Of a stretch of 64,000 nucleotides of DNA, positions 12,292-24,500 are shown piece by piece; the first letter of the stretch is position 1; every line of letters begins with the position of its first letter. A model generated the notes under the pieces. That model worked only from the letters and a program-made list of their open reading frames with translations, made no database searches and was not told the DNA's origin. Source of the stretch: Branchiostoma floridae (lineage: Eukaryota; Chordata; Leptocardii; Amphioxiformes; Branchiostomatidae); the NCBI RefSeq assembly GCF_000003815.2, contig NC_049997.1, positions 5,468,776-5,532,775 on the forward strand, read 5' to 3'. The position numbers and the translations under genes are program-made.

Positions 12292-14303
12292 GTACACAAT
12301 AATCGAACTTTAAACTTCAAAATTTTTTGAGAGGTCTCTTAATATTCTAGTGAACAACAGGTGACGCCATGTCTTTTATTTTTCCCTAGGACCCCCACTG
12401 GATCAGCCAACAGAGGATGAAAATGGAATGGTTTCCGGCAAAATCTCCCAATGATATACCTTCATTTCGAAAAAGGTGGAATGATTCGGCTGTAACTGAG
12501 AACCCGGCGTGGAAAATGACTAAACCATTTTTTCCGGTGCTAAAAACGACCAGACCACTTTTATTACAAACAACCCGACGGTTTTCTTCAGTGCTAGAAA
12601 CGACCAAGCCGTTTTCTCCGGAGTTACAAACGACCAAACCGTTTTCTCCGGTGTTAAAAATGACCGATCCATTTTCTTCGGTGTTAAAAACGACCGAACC
12701 GTTTTCTGCTGAGGTTTATTTGCAACAGCTCAAGTTTTCCTTGGCTTCTGAGTCAGGCAGGCAATATTCTGTTGGAGATACGTTACATATTGTCATCTCT
12801 GCCAAAGATACAAGAAACAACATTGTTACAAACATTGGTGATTTCTTTCGTGCGTCCATTCTTACCCAAGTGAAAGGAAAGGCAGGTTCTGGTGCAGTCG
12901 GTATCATAACGGACCACCAGAACGGTACTTACACGGCGACGTTCCGACTGTTGTGGGAGGGGGAGGTCACCATCAAAATTCAATTGGTCCACCCACGGCA
13001 AGCTATCGATGTCATAGAAAGAACTATTCGAAAATATCCTTTTGACCTAGTAATGTTTCGAAAATTTAAAAACAAGATCGACACCGAGTGTAACGTAGAC
13101 CCGGCCATCTTCAAGAAGACCAGTGCAGTTTGTAACTACTCGGACCCGCATGCAGGCGCCTGGTGGTATTGTGAGAAAGCCGCCAACATTTCTTGTAACA
13201 CATCAGGCTACTATGATGAACTTTGGCAAAGAGACGTGAATGGTGGAAAACTGCATGGCAGGTATGTTGACGGACAATGGGCATATGTTTGAACAGCTGT
13301 CGGTTGAAACGTCTGTACATTAAGCCCAACACATTTACCGACAGAAATTTACTTCTTCTTTTGATTAATTTATTAGAATTCTCCATATACAATGACAATG
13401 GAAGGTATGACAGAACAGGTGTCAAAGGACACCTTTTCAAAGCCGCCATACCGAAATCATAACAATAATAATCATAATCATAATCAAATAATGATACACA
13501 TAAGTACAAGAACAAATATCATAATCAACGTAAAGCTCAAATCGGGATAAGTCAACAGAAATAGAGGTGGCACGCTGTGTTTGGTTGAAATCGCGAGTCC
13601 GGTATAGAAAGTCACATTGCACTATCATTATATGGCCAGGCGACTTTGACCAATCAGAAGGCCCCATTTCTAATTGGTTATAACACAAAGAACTTTATTA
13701 AAGTAAATAAACATTGGTGTTCAGTTAATCATCCATCACCGTTTTCCAATCAGAGGTAGAAGTCACAGAACATTGACCAATCAGAATAACACCCATCAGG
13801 GAGGAATTTTCACACCCAAAAGGGAGGAATGTTCATCGGTAGGCAAGTTTTAAAAAAGGTTTGACATGCTAAGATTGCAAATGTTACAAAAATGTTCTGT
13901 GGGAATTTGATTTCAAAATGAAATTTGTAATTTCCAATTATGTACCTCAATGACAAATCTAAATCAAACTATGCATTTCTCGGAAATTCGACACATGAAT
14001 TTACAAGTATATTGTATTAAAAGACTTTGATAATAACGTTAATGACCCGCCTATACCTCGGCCATGTTCATTTGTCGTTACACCTCGGGACGGTTAATTA
14101 ACCCTTCATTAGCTACTTGAAAAAATAATAATGCACCTACTATTTTGATTTTCAGGAATGGTAATTATGGCATGGTAGCTGAGATATCTGCTTTGGAGCT
14201 GTTCGTATTTTACATTCATTGCTACACACTCCAAATAGGGGGGGGGGGGGGTATTTGCAAGTTCGTGTCCGAGGGCTAATTGCAAGTACATGGTATAAAC
14301 GTA

Positions 14304-14340
<37 letters not shown>

Positions 14341-16245
14341 TGCCAATGAACAGTTATAAACAATATTCTACTCTAATACTATGTATGTAATGGTTATAAA
14401 GTCTTTTATAAAGAGAATGAATCCCTAATTATAATTCAAACTGGAACTTTAAACCCTTTATGATAAGACTTAAACTGATAATGTAATCTATTGCTGATAC
14501 CTCGAACATTTCATCTAGTGTAGCCTGATGTGTTAAGCCTTGTGTGATAATTCCAATCTGTACGCTGGAATTTTCACAACGTTTTGTGTTTTGACCACAG
14601 ACACGGGGGCTATAAAGCGCTGAAAAAGTCGATTTTTGGATCTCCATCTCAACTTAATGTTACAAAAGGTAAGTCACATTCCCTCCATTATTCGTTGATG
14701 GTAGGGCATATGTGAAATTATATGTTGAGGCCACACCAAGTTAATTTCTTGGTTCACGGATTTTTTTATAAAAAATATGGAGCGATGGGGCGAAAAAGAA
14801 ATAAAAATAAAAATTGTAAAATGGTTGGGGTAAAGATAAGGGCTCATCCAAAACATAAAAAATAAAAAGTTTTCAGCTTGATAAAAGTACAAAAACACTA
14901 TTACTGTACAGTAACAGCACCCATTACAAAAGTGGGGTAGCTTTTATGTTTGAATGAAAAATATAACTGCAATAATAATACCCACATTTTAAGGAGCTTA
15001 TAATATAAATGCCAATTTGCTACACCAGAAAGTTGGTGAATGGTTTCATTAATGGTGCAAATTTGCTGAGTGGTAATTTTTATTTTTATTTCATTTTCCA
15101 AAAAAATAGGAGCGGGCGAATCCGTGAACCAATCAATTAAATTGGTATGGCCTTACAGACACAAAATGTCGAGGAATGTAGGAGTAAGGGGTGTCGGTAA
15201 AAACTAGCTCTGTTCAAGACAGAGAAGGTCGTCTGCACGCCATACCGACCTGTGATGAGTGCGTGTCGTTGTGTCACGGCTGGCCAGCCAATCACATGCT
15301 TCCCCTCTATCGACCTATCATGTCGTCTTTAACTGTTAAGAGGCAGTTTGATTGGTTGGTAAGTTTCCGTCCTTGAAACAAAAGGAGGAGGAGTATCTGA
15401 TTGGCTGACGTCTTTCCAGTGCCAGCACAACGAGAGCATGGGTACTGAATATGACATGTGGCATTCTACTTTTTAACACAGGGCCAGATCCTTTGGCCAA
15501 TCGGAGCCGGTGTGTCCAGGGACTGACCACTCCACAGATATCTGGGTTCTATCGGAACGGCGTGTGGAACTCTCTCGTCTGTAAGAACAGACATTTCTCC
15601 AGCCAGGCCGGCTGGCAGCAATGCCTGAAGGGGAAAACTTTGTATTTAATGGGCGACTCTACCATACGGCAGTGGTGGGAACATTTGGTCAGAATATTGG
15701 AATTGAAAGAAACACTTATTCCAGAGGCCATACACAACACTGGACCATTGCTTGCCCGAGACCCTGTTAATAACATAACGTTAAACCATCGTACACATGG
15801 ACCGCCTCGTCGTTGTCATTTCACTCGGACGTTTCACCTCAAATACGTCGCTAACATCATCGATGAAATGGATGGAGGACCGAACGATGTTGTTTGTATC
15901 ACCATGTGGGCACATTTCACCTCGTACCCTGTGGAGGTCTACAGGAAAAGAATGGAAGCCGTCCGTGCTGCAATAGAACGTTTACTACACAGGAGTCCTG
16001 GAACTCTGGTGGTAATCAAGTCCGCAAATACGTGCAATGGCAACAATGAGCTGATCATTGGGGATTGGCTGGCACACAAGCTGGACTTAATAATGAGAGA
16101 AATGTTCCGCGGGATGAACGTTGTTCTTGTAGATGCTTGGGAAATGACCATTGCACAGCACTGGCATGGAGATATCATTCATCCAGCGCAGGACATCGTC
16201 GTACAAGAACTAGAGTTCCTTTGTTCCTTCATTTGCCCCTTGTGA
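12181..16245 (+). CDS. NXPE family protein (neurexophilin + PC-esterase-like), multi-exon gene
   Basis: The gene has at least three coding exons: 12181-12291, 12390-13261 and 15482-16245. Exon 1 encodes MANGGRKLLVGG and one hydrophobic segment (WFGTVLALGIATLLLYF), a type II signal anchor. Exon 2 encodes a Thr/Pro repeat stalk and a neurexophilin-like domain; exon 3 encodes the C-terminal NXPE/PC-esterase-like domain. This order is the NXPE family layout. NXPE proteins are membrane or secretory-pathway proteins, and mammalian members have been linked to acetylation of glycans; that activity is only inferred here. I chose the ATG at 12181 for its context (GGACATGG); an upstream in-frame ATG at 12145 lies before the apparent acceptor. 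The exon 2 donor (CAG/GTATGT, two leftover bases) and the exon 3 acceptor (ACACAG/G, needing two bases) do not match in phase. A small unseen exon in the 2.2 kb intron, or another donor, is likely. Confidence 0.8.
12390..13261 (+). CDS. NXPE-like gene, exon 2: repeat stalk and neurexophilin-like domain
   Basis: The acceptor TTTTTCCCTAG precedes GACCCCCACTGG, continuing exon 1 in phase 0. About codons 45-110 hold six to seven imperfect ten-residue repeats of the type TTKPFSPVLK (30-bp DNA period, about 12520-12714), probably an extended, possibly O-glycosylated stalk. After that comes a beta-rich domain with a readable VGDTLHIVISAKD and DHQNGTYTATFRLLWEGE, typical of the immunoglobulin/filamin-like neurexophilin fold, and a Cys-containing stretch CNYSDPHAGAWWYCEK found in this family. 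Confidence 0.8.
13262..15481 (+). other. Intron of the NXPE-like gene with MITE insertion
   Basis: No clear exon seen. It contains a (TA)n at 14306-14338, a G13 run at 14239-14251, and the inverted-repeat element at 14728-15153. The stretch 13605-13680 (CCAATCAGA AGGCCCCATTTC) is repeated with changes at 35510-35570. Confidence 0.5.
14728..15153. mobile_element. MITE, AGGCCACACCA family (copy 1)
   Basis: Inverted ends: the left reads AGGCCACACCAAGTTAATTT followed by TTGGTTCACGGATT; the right, reverse-complemented, reads AGGCCATACCAATTTAATTG followed by TTGGTTCACGGATT. About 35 bp of terminal inverted repeat. A second full copy lies at 53797-54244. Internal text (TACCCACATTTTAAGGAGCT) is also found degraded at 19331-19355. 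No transposase. Confidence 0.8.
15482..16245 (+). CDS. NXPE-like gene, terminal exon: PC-esterase-like domain
   Basis: The exon opens after the acceptor TTTTTAACACAG. The protein contains ISGFYRNGVWNSLVCKNRHF, the GDS block YLMGDSTIRQWWEHL with the expected serine, and near the end WHGDIIHP, whose Asp-Ile-Ile-His matches the DxxH motif of the GDSL/PC-esterase superfamily. Both motifs are intact, so catalysis is possible. A conserved DAWEM lies just upstream of DxxH. The stop is TGA at 16243-16245. A (TA)n tract begins about 20 bases after the stop. Confidence 0.85.
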
Positions 16246-16265
16246 CCCTAGAATCTGCCGTTTGT

Positions 16266-16266
16266 A

Positions 16267-16328
<62 letters not shown>
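16266..16328. repeat. (TA)n microsatellite
   Basis: About 60 bp of TATATA directly downstream of the NXPE-like stop codon; it may sit in the 3' untranslated region. Confidence 0.95.
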
Positions 16329-16332
<4 letters not shown>

Positions 16333-16598
16333 GTAGAGTAGTTATTATATTTCAGCCATACCATAGGTATGGTGAAATATATTGTATTCGTAATGTTTCT
16401 TTCTTTCTTTCTCCTGTCAAATCTTCAGAACACGGTATCTCCGTTGTTCCTCAACCGAATGACTTGAAATTTGGCACAAGGGTAGAGTGGGCCAATACCC
16501 TCGGGCGTTTTTTTCATTTTTTTCATATCTGTCTCTTAAATGATTTTATTAAGGTTTTTTGGTCATCTTAAGACCAAAACTGTATATTTGGGCCCCCT

Positions 16599-17086
16599 GT
16601 ACCCTGGTATTATAACCGAATGAGCTGAAATTTGGCACAGATGTGCCTTGATAAGTCCCCCATATAGATTCAATATCAGTTTTGGTGTACAGTACAACAA
16701 AATGCTTATTTTTGCGATTTTTTGACCAATTTTTGACCAAAAAAGGACACTTTTGGCCCCTGTACCCTGGTATTACAACCAAATGAGCTGAAATTTGACA
16801 GAGATGTGCCTTGATAATGCCCCCATATAAATTCAATAACACTTTTGGTGTACAGTACAACAAAATGCTTATTTTTGCGATTTTTTGACCAATTTTTGAC
16901 CAAAAAAGGACACTTTTGGCTCCTGTACCTTGGTATTGCAACCGAATGAGCTGAAATTTGACACAGATGTGCCTTGATAATCCCTTCATATAAATTCAAT
17001 AACACTTTTGGTGTACAGTGCAACAAAATGCTTATTTTTGCGATTTTTGGCCAATTTTTGACCAAAAAAGGACACTTTTGGCTCCT
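16599..17086. repeat. Tandem array, 163-bp unit, three copies
   Basis: Units start at GTACCCTGGTATTA at 16599, 16762 and 16925, with a fourth, diverged start at 17087. Each holds CCGAATGAGCTGAAATTTG and GGTGTACAGTACAACAAAAT. The minus strand stays open through the copies (HLCQISAHL...IPGYRGQKCPF), giving minus-strand open frames of 146 and 205 codons. This looks like repeat DNA rather than a gene, since no start, splice or domain signal accompanies it. Confidence 0.8.
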
Positions 17087-18442
17087 GTACCCTGGTATTA
17101 CAATTAAATGACCTGAAATTTGGTATAGATAGGCATTAGATACTTGGTAACAAGATTCAAGTAAAATTTTTGACATAAACAACTTTAAAATGATTAATTT
17201 TGGCACTTTTCTGAGGGGAAATTTGTTTTCTTTTGGCCTCCTGACGTGACCTTCCGTGACCCCGCACAGAGCCACACCTGTGCGCGTCAGCCGGAGAGTT
17301 AATTGAATCAAAGACCTAGCCAATCAGCGAAGAGGAGGCCAAAGGCTAATTAATATTCATAAGCGGGGCCTCATGATCCCGTATATAGCAGTGTTCCCGC
17401 CAGGGGGAGCAAAGCCCGCCTAAGGCTCTCGCATTTTAGACTATTCAGAAGGCTTTATATTGTATCAGTTCTTAGGGGCATATCTATGATAATCGCAGCA
17501 GTCACTTAACTTCTCTTCAGGAGTTTAGCGTAACACTGTTTCAGGTCAAACCGTCAAAGGCAACTAAAAACAAACTTTAACGTTACTGAGTTCAACAGTA
17601 CTTATAACTTGTTATCCGAAGTTGAAACGCTAGCGATGGTATTTTCGCTGCGCTGTTAGCTCCGTGCGACTGTTGTTGACGGTCTTATAACGGTATATTT
17701 TGCACCCCTGTACCCTGGTATGAGTAACATTTGGTATAGATAGGCATAATATAGTTGGTAAAATGATCCAAGTAAAATTTTTGGCATAAAGTACTGTAAA
17801 AGGCTTAATTACAGCACTTTTTTTAGGGGAAATTGGTTTTCTTTCGTTCTCCATGCCGTGACCTTTCGGACGTTCACCCCACAGAGCCGACATCTGCACC
17901 TGCGTCTAGCCGGCAGGAAGAGTTAATTCAATTAATGGTTCAGCCAATCAGCGAAGAGGAAAGCGAAGGCTAATTAATATTCATAAGCGGGACCACACAA
18001 TACGTTAACTTGAAGACTCAGGCCGTACAGACTTCTCGCCAGGATTTTTTCAAAGCGTCGGACAGGGGTCCGGGGGCCGCCGAATGTCCCTGGCGGGGTC
18101 CAGGGGCAGGGCCACTGTGGGGGGGACCCAGGTGGGCGAAGCCCCCCCGGAAGCTCTTGCATTTTAGGCTATTGAGAAGGCTTCTTTTATCAGTTTTTTT
18201 AGGGCCATATCTACGATAATCGTAGCAGTCACTTATTTCTCTTCAGCAGTTTGACTTTAAAATATTTCGGGTCAAAGCTTCAAAGACAACTAAAACCTCA
18301 TAAACAACAAACTTTACTTAGCTCAACAGTATACAAAAATATTGTACGGGTTGCCATCCTTAGTTGAAGCGCTTATTTATAGCGCTAGTATCTTCGCTGC
18401 GCCGTTAGCCGCCGTGCGACTTTTGTTGACGGTCTGATATCC
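17087..18442. repeat. Tandem segmental duplication, two units of ~0.62 and ~0.73 kb
   Basis: Unit A (17087-17709) and unit B (17710-about 18442) match along their length, with many substitutions and small indels. Shared landmarks in order: GTACCCTGGTAT; TTTGGTATAGATAGGCAT; AGCCAATCAGCGAAGAGGA; GGCTAATTAATATTCATAAG; GATAATCG(C/T)AGCAGTCACTTA; GCCGTTAGC/GCTGTTAGC; GTTGACGGTCT. Both units keep a CCAAT box and a TATTCATAAGCGGG block followed by GC-rich text, so a duplicated promoter-like segment is possible, but no transcript is visible. Confidence 0.75.
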
Positions 18443-19670
18443 CTACGTCGCCGCCTCGCTGATATTCCCACGGACATGTTTAAAAAAAAATACCCAGCAA
18501 AAAACGCTGTTCTGCGTCAAATTCTATTCTATAAAACTCAGTGTTACAGTCTAAATATTTTGTAGAAGCACCGCTGTAGGAAAGAAGGTCCAAGCAATGT
18601 AAAACATCACGTAGCATGAAGTTCGCTGTCAACTGGCACACAGCACATGACTGTTTGAAACTCTAAGTCTAATCAACAGCCGTGTTTGATTGATAGCCGG
18701 CGGTCCTATGATGAATTCGGCGAAAGGTGCGTTAGTTAGAAAATCTGCGTTTAGTTTTGATACGTAATTATAAGTTAGACAGTGGCGAGAATGATTATTT
18801 TCTCATCAATATTTCTCTTCAGAATTATTTGAACTTAATTGTACATCTGAACAATTGGCTTACCTGTGCAATGTTTATATGATTAATGATCAGTGTACTG
18901 AAATCATGTGTAACGTATGGCTCCTAGTCAATAGATCAACATTTTCTCTATAGTGACCACCTGTCTATAGTGGCCACATTTCCTAGTGCTGTTGTTGTTT
19001 GGCATAAACTTTGAACATTTAAATTGTAAGTAACTTTAAACTGCCAGAGTTTCAGCCCAATAAAACACTCTCAGCGCCAGGGTATGAACAGACTGACCAG
19101 ACAGACGAAAATAAATCCTCGAACAAGGTTCAATCGTATCTTCCGGGTCTGGCAGGAAGTTGTTAAACTAAAATAAGAATAGGCTCGATGGTTGATTGCA
19201 TACAAAGTAAAACAGTTTAACAGTTTTACAGCTTGAAGAAAACAAACGCTCCTACAGTACCTGCACCTGCTTGATAATTATTAAATCGTATGCCCTACTT
19301 GAATAAAAAAAGTTCCTTGCAATAATAAATGTACCCACATCACAAGGAGCTTATACTTTTTTAAACTTACACCTAGTTATCGTACTGAAGATTGTTAATG
19401 ACATTACATGAAGTCATTCAACAATTTTCAGTCATGATGAAAATTTTCTGAATGGAAGGTGTGATTATTGTCATTTTCTGAAAAATAGAAGCAAGCTCTG
19501 TTTTTACCTGGAGTCAATTCACAATACCAGTCCACTTTGGGGGATAATGTACTGTTAAGAGGATGTTCCATTTTTGCGCAGGGGTGATTTGGAACAGTCC
19601 AATGTTGCGTGGGAAGGGGTATGGCTGAAATATGCTGTATTTGCTCTTAAGCAAATGTCGGCCTTCCTAG
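18443..19670. other. Intergenic, nothing recognised
   Basis: No open frame or RNA gene seen. At 19290-19490 there is a decayed relative of the interior of the AGGCCACACCA element family. Confidence 0.4.
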
Positions 19671-19974
19671 TATATATAGTAGATTCATTCCTCAAGCTAC
19701 CGACACCTTGCACACTGCAGTCGTTCCTCAGAAAGACATCTCATCTGGAGCCGCATAATTCAAGTTTTGAACTTTTATTCAGCCTGTCGGCCTGCACAGG
19801 TATATAAGTGCAAACTTCACTGTACTTGTGTCATTTAGCCTCTAGCAACTGAAGGAGCTGTACATAGCGAAACTAGTTTGGCCAACAGGCTAGATAAAAG
19901 TTCAATACATGAGCTATGCGGCTCCCGATGTCTTTCTGAGGTAGCTTGAGAATTGAATCTACTCTACTATATAT
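19671..19974. mobile_element. Foldback (long inverted repeat) element
   Basis: Arms of about 90-120 bp pair across a centre near 19835. The left arm includes TCAGAAAGACATC, GGAGCCGCATA and GAACTTTTATTCAGCCTGT; the right arm carries their complements in reverse order. The left arm has an extra 22-bp block (GACACCTTGCACACTGCAGT...) not present in the right. It would form a long imperfect hairpin if transcribed. Confidence 0.7.
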
Positions 19975-20082
19975 TACAATTTTCCGTTTGTATTAAAACA
20001 AATAACGTTTCTTGCATTAAAGCAATCTTCCAGACCGGAAAATCTAACTACGAAATGACGTTTTCGAGATTTTTTTGAAACG

Positions 20083-20424
20083 GTAACAAGGTTGGACAAG
20101 TCCCCTGATCATTTTGTCCAGGGCAAGTGAAAGTGCTCAAAGTGCATGACCTACTCCACTTGTCCGATGGAGCAAGTGAGATTTTCCATTGAGTGAGATT
20201 TTGATGAAAACTTGTTACCTTTTACAGTCATGACATCAAGCAATGGTCAACATAGAAAAATAAAGGAAATAATAAGAATGCCATTGCTGGAGGTGAAAAT
20301 ACATATAAAAGTAACATTTGAATTTTGGGCAAGTAAAGAATTGGTTCGGGCAAGTAAGTTTTTTTATGAGCTTGCCCGATAGGACAAGGGGTTTCATCAA
20401 ACTTTTCCAACCCAGGGTAACCAA
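20083..20424. mobile_element. Probable MITE with GGTAAC ends
   Basis: The left begins GGTAACAAGGTTGGACAAGT; the right, inverted, reads GGTTACCCTGGGTTGGAAAAGT. Interior words GGGCAAGT and their complements recur. The ends are imperfect, so the boundaries are approximate. Confidence 0.45.
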
Positions 20425-21450
20425 CCATCTATCCAAGCAAACAAACAAACAAACATCCGCCAGCGAACCAACCAAGCAGCCAACGAACGAACGAACCAAC
20501 AAACGAACCAACTTGCGAAAATGAAACTACTACCTCTTTACAGGTTACCGGTCAAAACAGTTATATTCATACTATGCATGTTTTAAATCGGGAAAACAAA
20601 GTGGAGATGAGAAAATAAATTGTCTATCTTACGGCAGTCAAGGTTGAACAATTTTGTCAGATTGTGTTTCTGCTTTTTTTAAGAACATAAACCATATGAA
20701 CACTATAACGTCGTGACATCGCGTCTAACATTTAAAAATAATTCTAAGTGCCAAAAAATACGTAAAATGTTTAAGGTTTCCTCCAATTGGCATTTTGACC
20801 TTCCATTGTTTTCTCATTTAAGAAAGAACGGGGTTATAACGAATAATATCAGTTAGGCACAAATAATTCTAAAGTTGATTTTTTGACCATATGGCATATG
20901 GATGAAGTGACTAAGTTTTATTGACCCTTTTATATTTTTTCTGAGAGAAAATATAGCACGTTGGTACAAACCATAGCAATGAAACTATGTTTTCCATGTA
21001 CATAATGATAAAAGCTACAAAAGAACGTTCACACATGTTGATATCTACCAATTATTTGTAGTTATTAGAAATAATTGTTTTTGTCAAATTTGAAAAATAA
21101 ACGATATAAACACATGTACCGAATTCCATTGCAATCGCACGTAACGTTCTGGAGATATACCACCGAAAAGCAAAAAGAAATATAATCACCCTGTAAAACA
21201 TCACCTCCATTTCATGGAGGTAGACAGGTAGAATGTCTTTAAAGATTGTTTTCGGTACCTCTCTTTTAATATGAAACAAATAAGCAAAGAAATCAATTAC
21301 GTATCTGTATAATTGGTCTCGACTTCAAAACGTGAGCTGTGTGCCACCCACTCAATATGATTTTCTTTCATCTTTCTTCTTTAATTTCTTCATTTTTCAC
21401 ATTGTGTTTCGGACCCCGACTGAGGTAGGGCGTGTATTTTTGCTGTGCAG
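20425..21450. other. Intergenic; isolated ACCTCCAT..ATGGAGGT palindrome
   Basis: The palindrome ACCTCCATTTCATGGAGGT at 21204-21222 matches the ends of the large element family seen at 3607, 32252 and 55547. Nothing else recognisable; a short CAAACAAACAAAC run lies at 20440-20453. Confidence 0.45.
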
Positions 21451-21469
21451 AAACCTGACAAGTCGCACC

Positions 21470-21509
21470 ATGGTGGGAGATCAACAGCAGTCCCAAACTG
21501 GTGACACAG
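21470..21509 (+). CDS. C-type lectin gene, exon 1
   Basis: Encodes MVGDQQQSQTGDT plus one base, ending at ACACAG/GTAAAT (phase 1). The next exon begins GCACC and restores Gly-Thr-Thr-Pro, supporting the join despite a 4.4 kb intron. Confidence 0.7.
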
Positions 21510-24500
21510 GTAAATATGTTTTTAAAAATATACTCTTCCTACACATGTCAGGGGCCAAGAGGGTTTGTTTTACCAAAATCTATGCACTGGCGGATCCAGA
21601 AATTTGCTAAGGGGGGGGGGCGCGCACCATGACGCGGCCGAAGGCCGCGGCCGCGCAGCGTAAGCTGCGCGGGGGGAGAGCACGAGAGGGGGGTTCCCCC
21701 CTCTCGTTGGGGGGGTATGGGGGGCCTCCCCCAGAAAATTTTTAAGCAATAGGGGCTCTCTGGTGCATTTTAGAGCCATCTCTGAGCAAATTTGAGAAGC
21801 AAACTAACACTGACTTTTTGTCATGTCTGTGGCTGTCTAGTTCACGTAAGGGACATTTTTTTTTACTATTTTTAGCAACTACCACTGAGGACAAACCTAA
21901 CAAACCTAACGAAGGCTAGTTCCTCCTAGTAATATTCATAAATGACGCCACGCTACACAAACAATATCGCAAAATTATTTGTAACGAGTTGCCTCGCTGC
22001 CGATTTGCCTTTCACCGCGAAGCGGCTCGCGCTCCTATAAAATCGCATAAAAATCTTGTGGGATCTGAGCGGCTTGCCGGAGACGATTTTGAAAGTGTCT
22101 TACGCATTTGAATTTGCATATATTTCGGACTCTTTTTGCGTCTGCGGTGGCAATTGATGACGATTAATCGGGGGAAAATGACAACAAAAACGTCAGCACG
22201 GTCATTTCGGCGACTGATCAGAACTGGAGTGGGGAGGGGGGTGTCGGCGCACGACGACGATTTTCCCAAGGCGGGGTCGACCGGTTGCGTCTCTCTGATG
22301 ACGGACGATAGAAATCACCAGTTTATCAAAAATAATTAAATTCCGCTGATTTTCTGGAGATCTCACAAAATTTTCACGCTTTCTCTATATTTTTGAGCGC
22401 CGATTTTGGCTTACAGCGACCCACCAGTTTCATGGGAAGAAATTGATGCGGCCGCGCCCCAGGCCTTTACCGTAAGTTTACGTGACTTGAAAGACCCAAT
22501 ATTAATTGCAATCTGCAAGTTTCTCTAAATAATTACCAGAAAATCTCATTTTAAATAAGCGAATTAGTTTTATAACCTTGTCAATATTCTTGGCATAAGT
22601 TCCGAAGACCCCTAGTAGCCTGTCCGGTTTATCTTGCTATTTTTTTTTTTTTTGCCAGCTGAAGGGGGAGGCGCGCGCCTGGCGCGCCTCCCCCTGGATC
22701 CGCGCGTGCTATGTAATGGAAAACCTAAAAAATTACACAGTGCATTGCTTTGTGTAGAACGTATGTTCGTTTTATATTTTCCAAATATCATTTTACCTAG
22801 ACATAAAGCTTTGGAAGATGTATTTTATGACGATATTTTTTTCTATCCCAGTGGGGGGGGGGGTGCAAGCTGTATGTGATTCCACTACCTCGCCATATAT
22901 AGATCAAGTGCGAACCCCGCTTGGGGCATGGTGTAATGCTGTGTTGCATCAAACATTTCGGATGGTTAAGTAAAGCCCGGTACAGAGGAGCATCGGCGTT
23001 AAGTTTGTAATACGATTGGCTGAAAACGTAACCAGTTTCGAACCCAAGATGACACGTATTTTTGAAAAAGCGGTAAAAGAAAATATTGTTACAGTTAAAT
23101 ACCGGAATACACCAGAAAACACATGTAGCAAATAAAGCAAAATACAGTGTGCGTTGGTGAGTAAATATTGCAGATGCTATAGTTTGGTAGCAAAAACCCG
23201 CACTTTTCCAGGTGCCGATGTCGGGAGCGATCACGACATGGTATTGACAACACTATCCGTACGACTTAAGTCACTACAGAAAAAGACAGATGGAAGAATA
23301 CACTATAACGTGAAAAAACTTAAGGATCCAAATACACTTGCGGCATTCCAAGCTGAAATTGAAGAAAGACTTGCACCACTTCTTGCTGACAATGCTGAAA
23401 AGGATGACCTTGCAAGCGAAGCAGAGTCAAACTTGAAAGCTGCTGCAAAGGCCATACTGGGGAAAGAAAGACTGACAAAACACCCATGGATAAATGAACA
23501 AGTTCTTCAGAAGTGCGATGAACGGAGGGAAAAGAAGAAAGTCAGATTCAAATCCCAGCGTGAAAATAGAGAATATCAAACAGTAAACAGAGAAGTTAAA
23601 CAGGCCATCAAAGATGCTAAGGAGCAGTGGATCCAACAGGAATGTAGTAAAATTGAAGCAGGCATACGAAGCAATAATACAAAGCAGGCATTCCAAACGT
23701 TGAAGACACTTACACATAGCAGCACAAACCAGATCACATGCATTGAAGATGCTGATGGGAACCTGCTAACAGCTAAAACAGACATAGTGAAACGCTGGGA
23801 AGAATACTGTCAAGAGCTGTACAACTTTCAGCTGACAGCAGAAGAAGGTGTACTACAAGACTTAAAGTCTCGCACTTGTCAGTTTCAAGAAGACGACGAA
23901 CCAGACATTCTTGAATCCGAAGTAACGGCAGCCATTAAAGCATTAAAACAAGGGAAATCACCAGGAATAGACAATGTTCCAGCAGAGCTACTGAAAGCAG
24001 GTGGTGAAACAGTTGTGAAAGTATACACCCGAATCTGCAACCACGTCTTCAAAACTGGTAAGTGGCCTGATTCCTGGACAACATCTATAGTTATTCCTCT
24101 TCCTAAGAAAGGCAACCTAAAGAAGTGCCAAAACTACCGCACCATAAGCTTGATATCACATCCAAGCAAAATCCTTCTGAAAGTCATTCTCAACCGACTC
24201 CAACCTCAAGCTGAGCAAATCCTGGCAGAAGAGCAAGCGGGTTTCAGAAAAGGCCGATCCTGTGCTGAACAAATCTTCAACCTACGCCTGATCTGCGAGA
24301 AATACAGAGAACTAGGAAAACCAGTATACCACACTTTCGTGGACTACAAAAAATGTTTTGATAGGGTGTGGCAAGATGGACTGTGGGCAGTGATGCGCCG
24401 CTTCAGAATTAGCACAAGGATTGTAAACTCCATTGAGGCACTGTACAAGGCTTCAAAGAGCACAGTCATGACAGCTGGCGAGTTCAGTGAGTGTTTCCCT

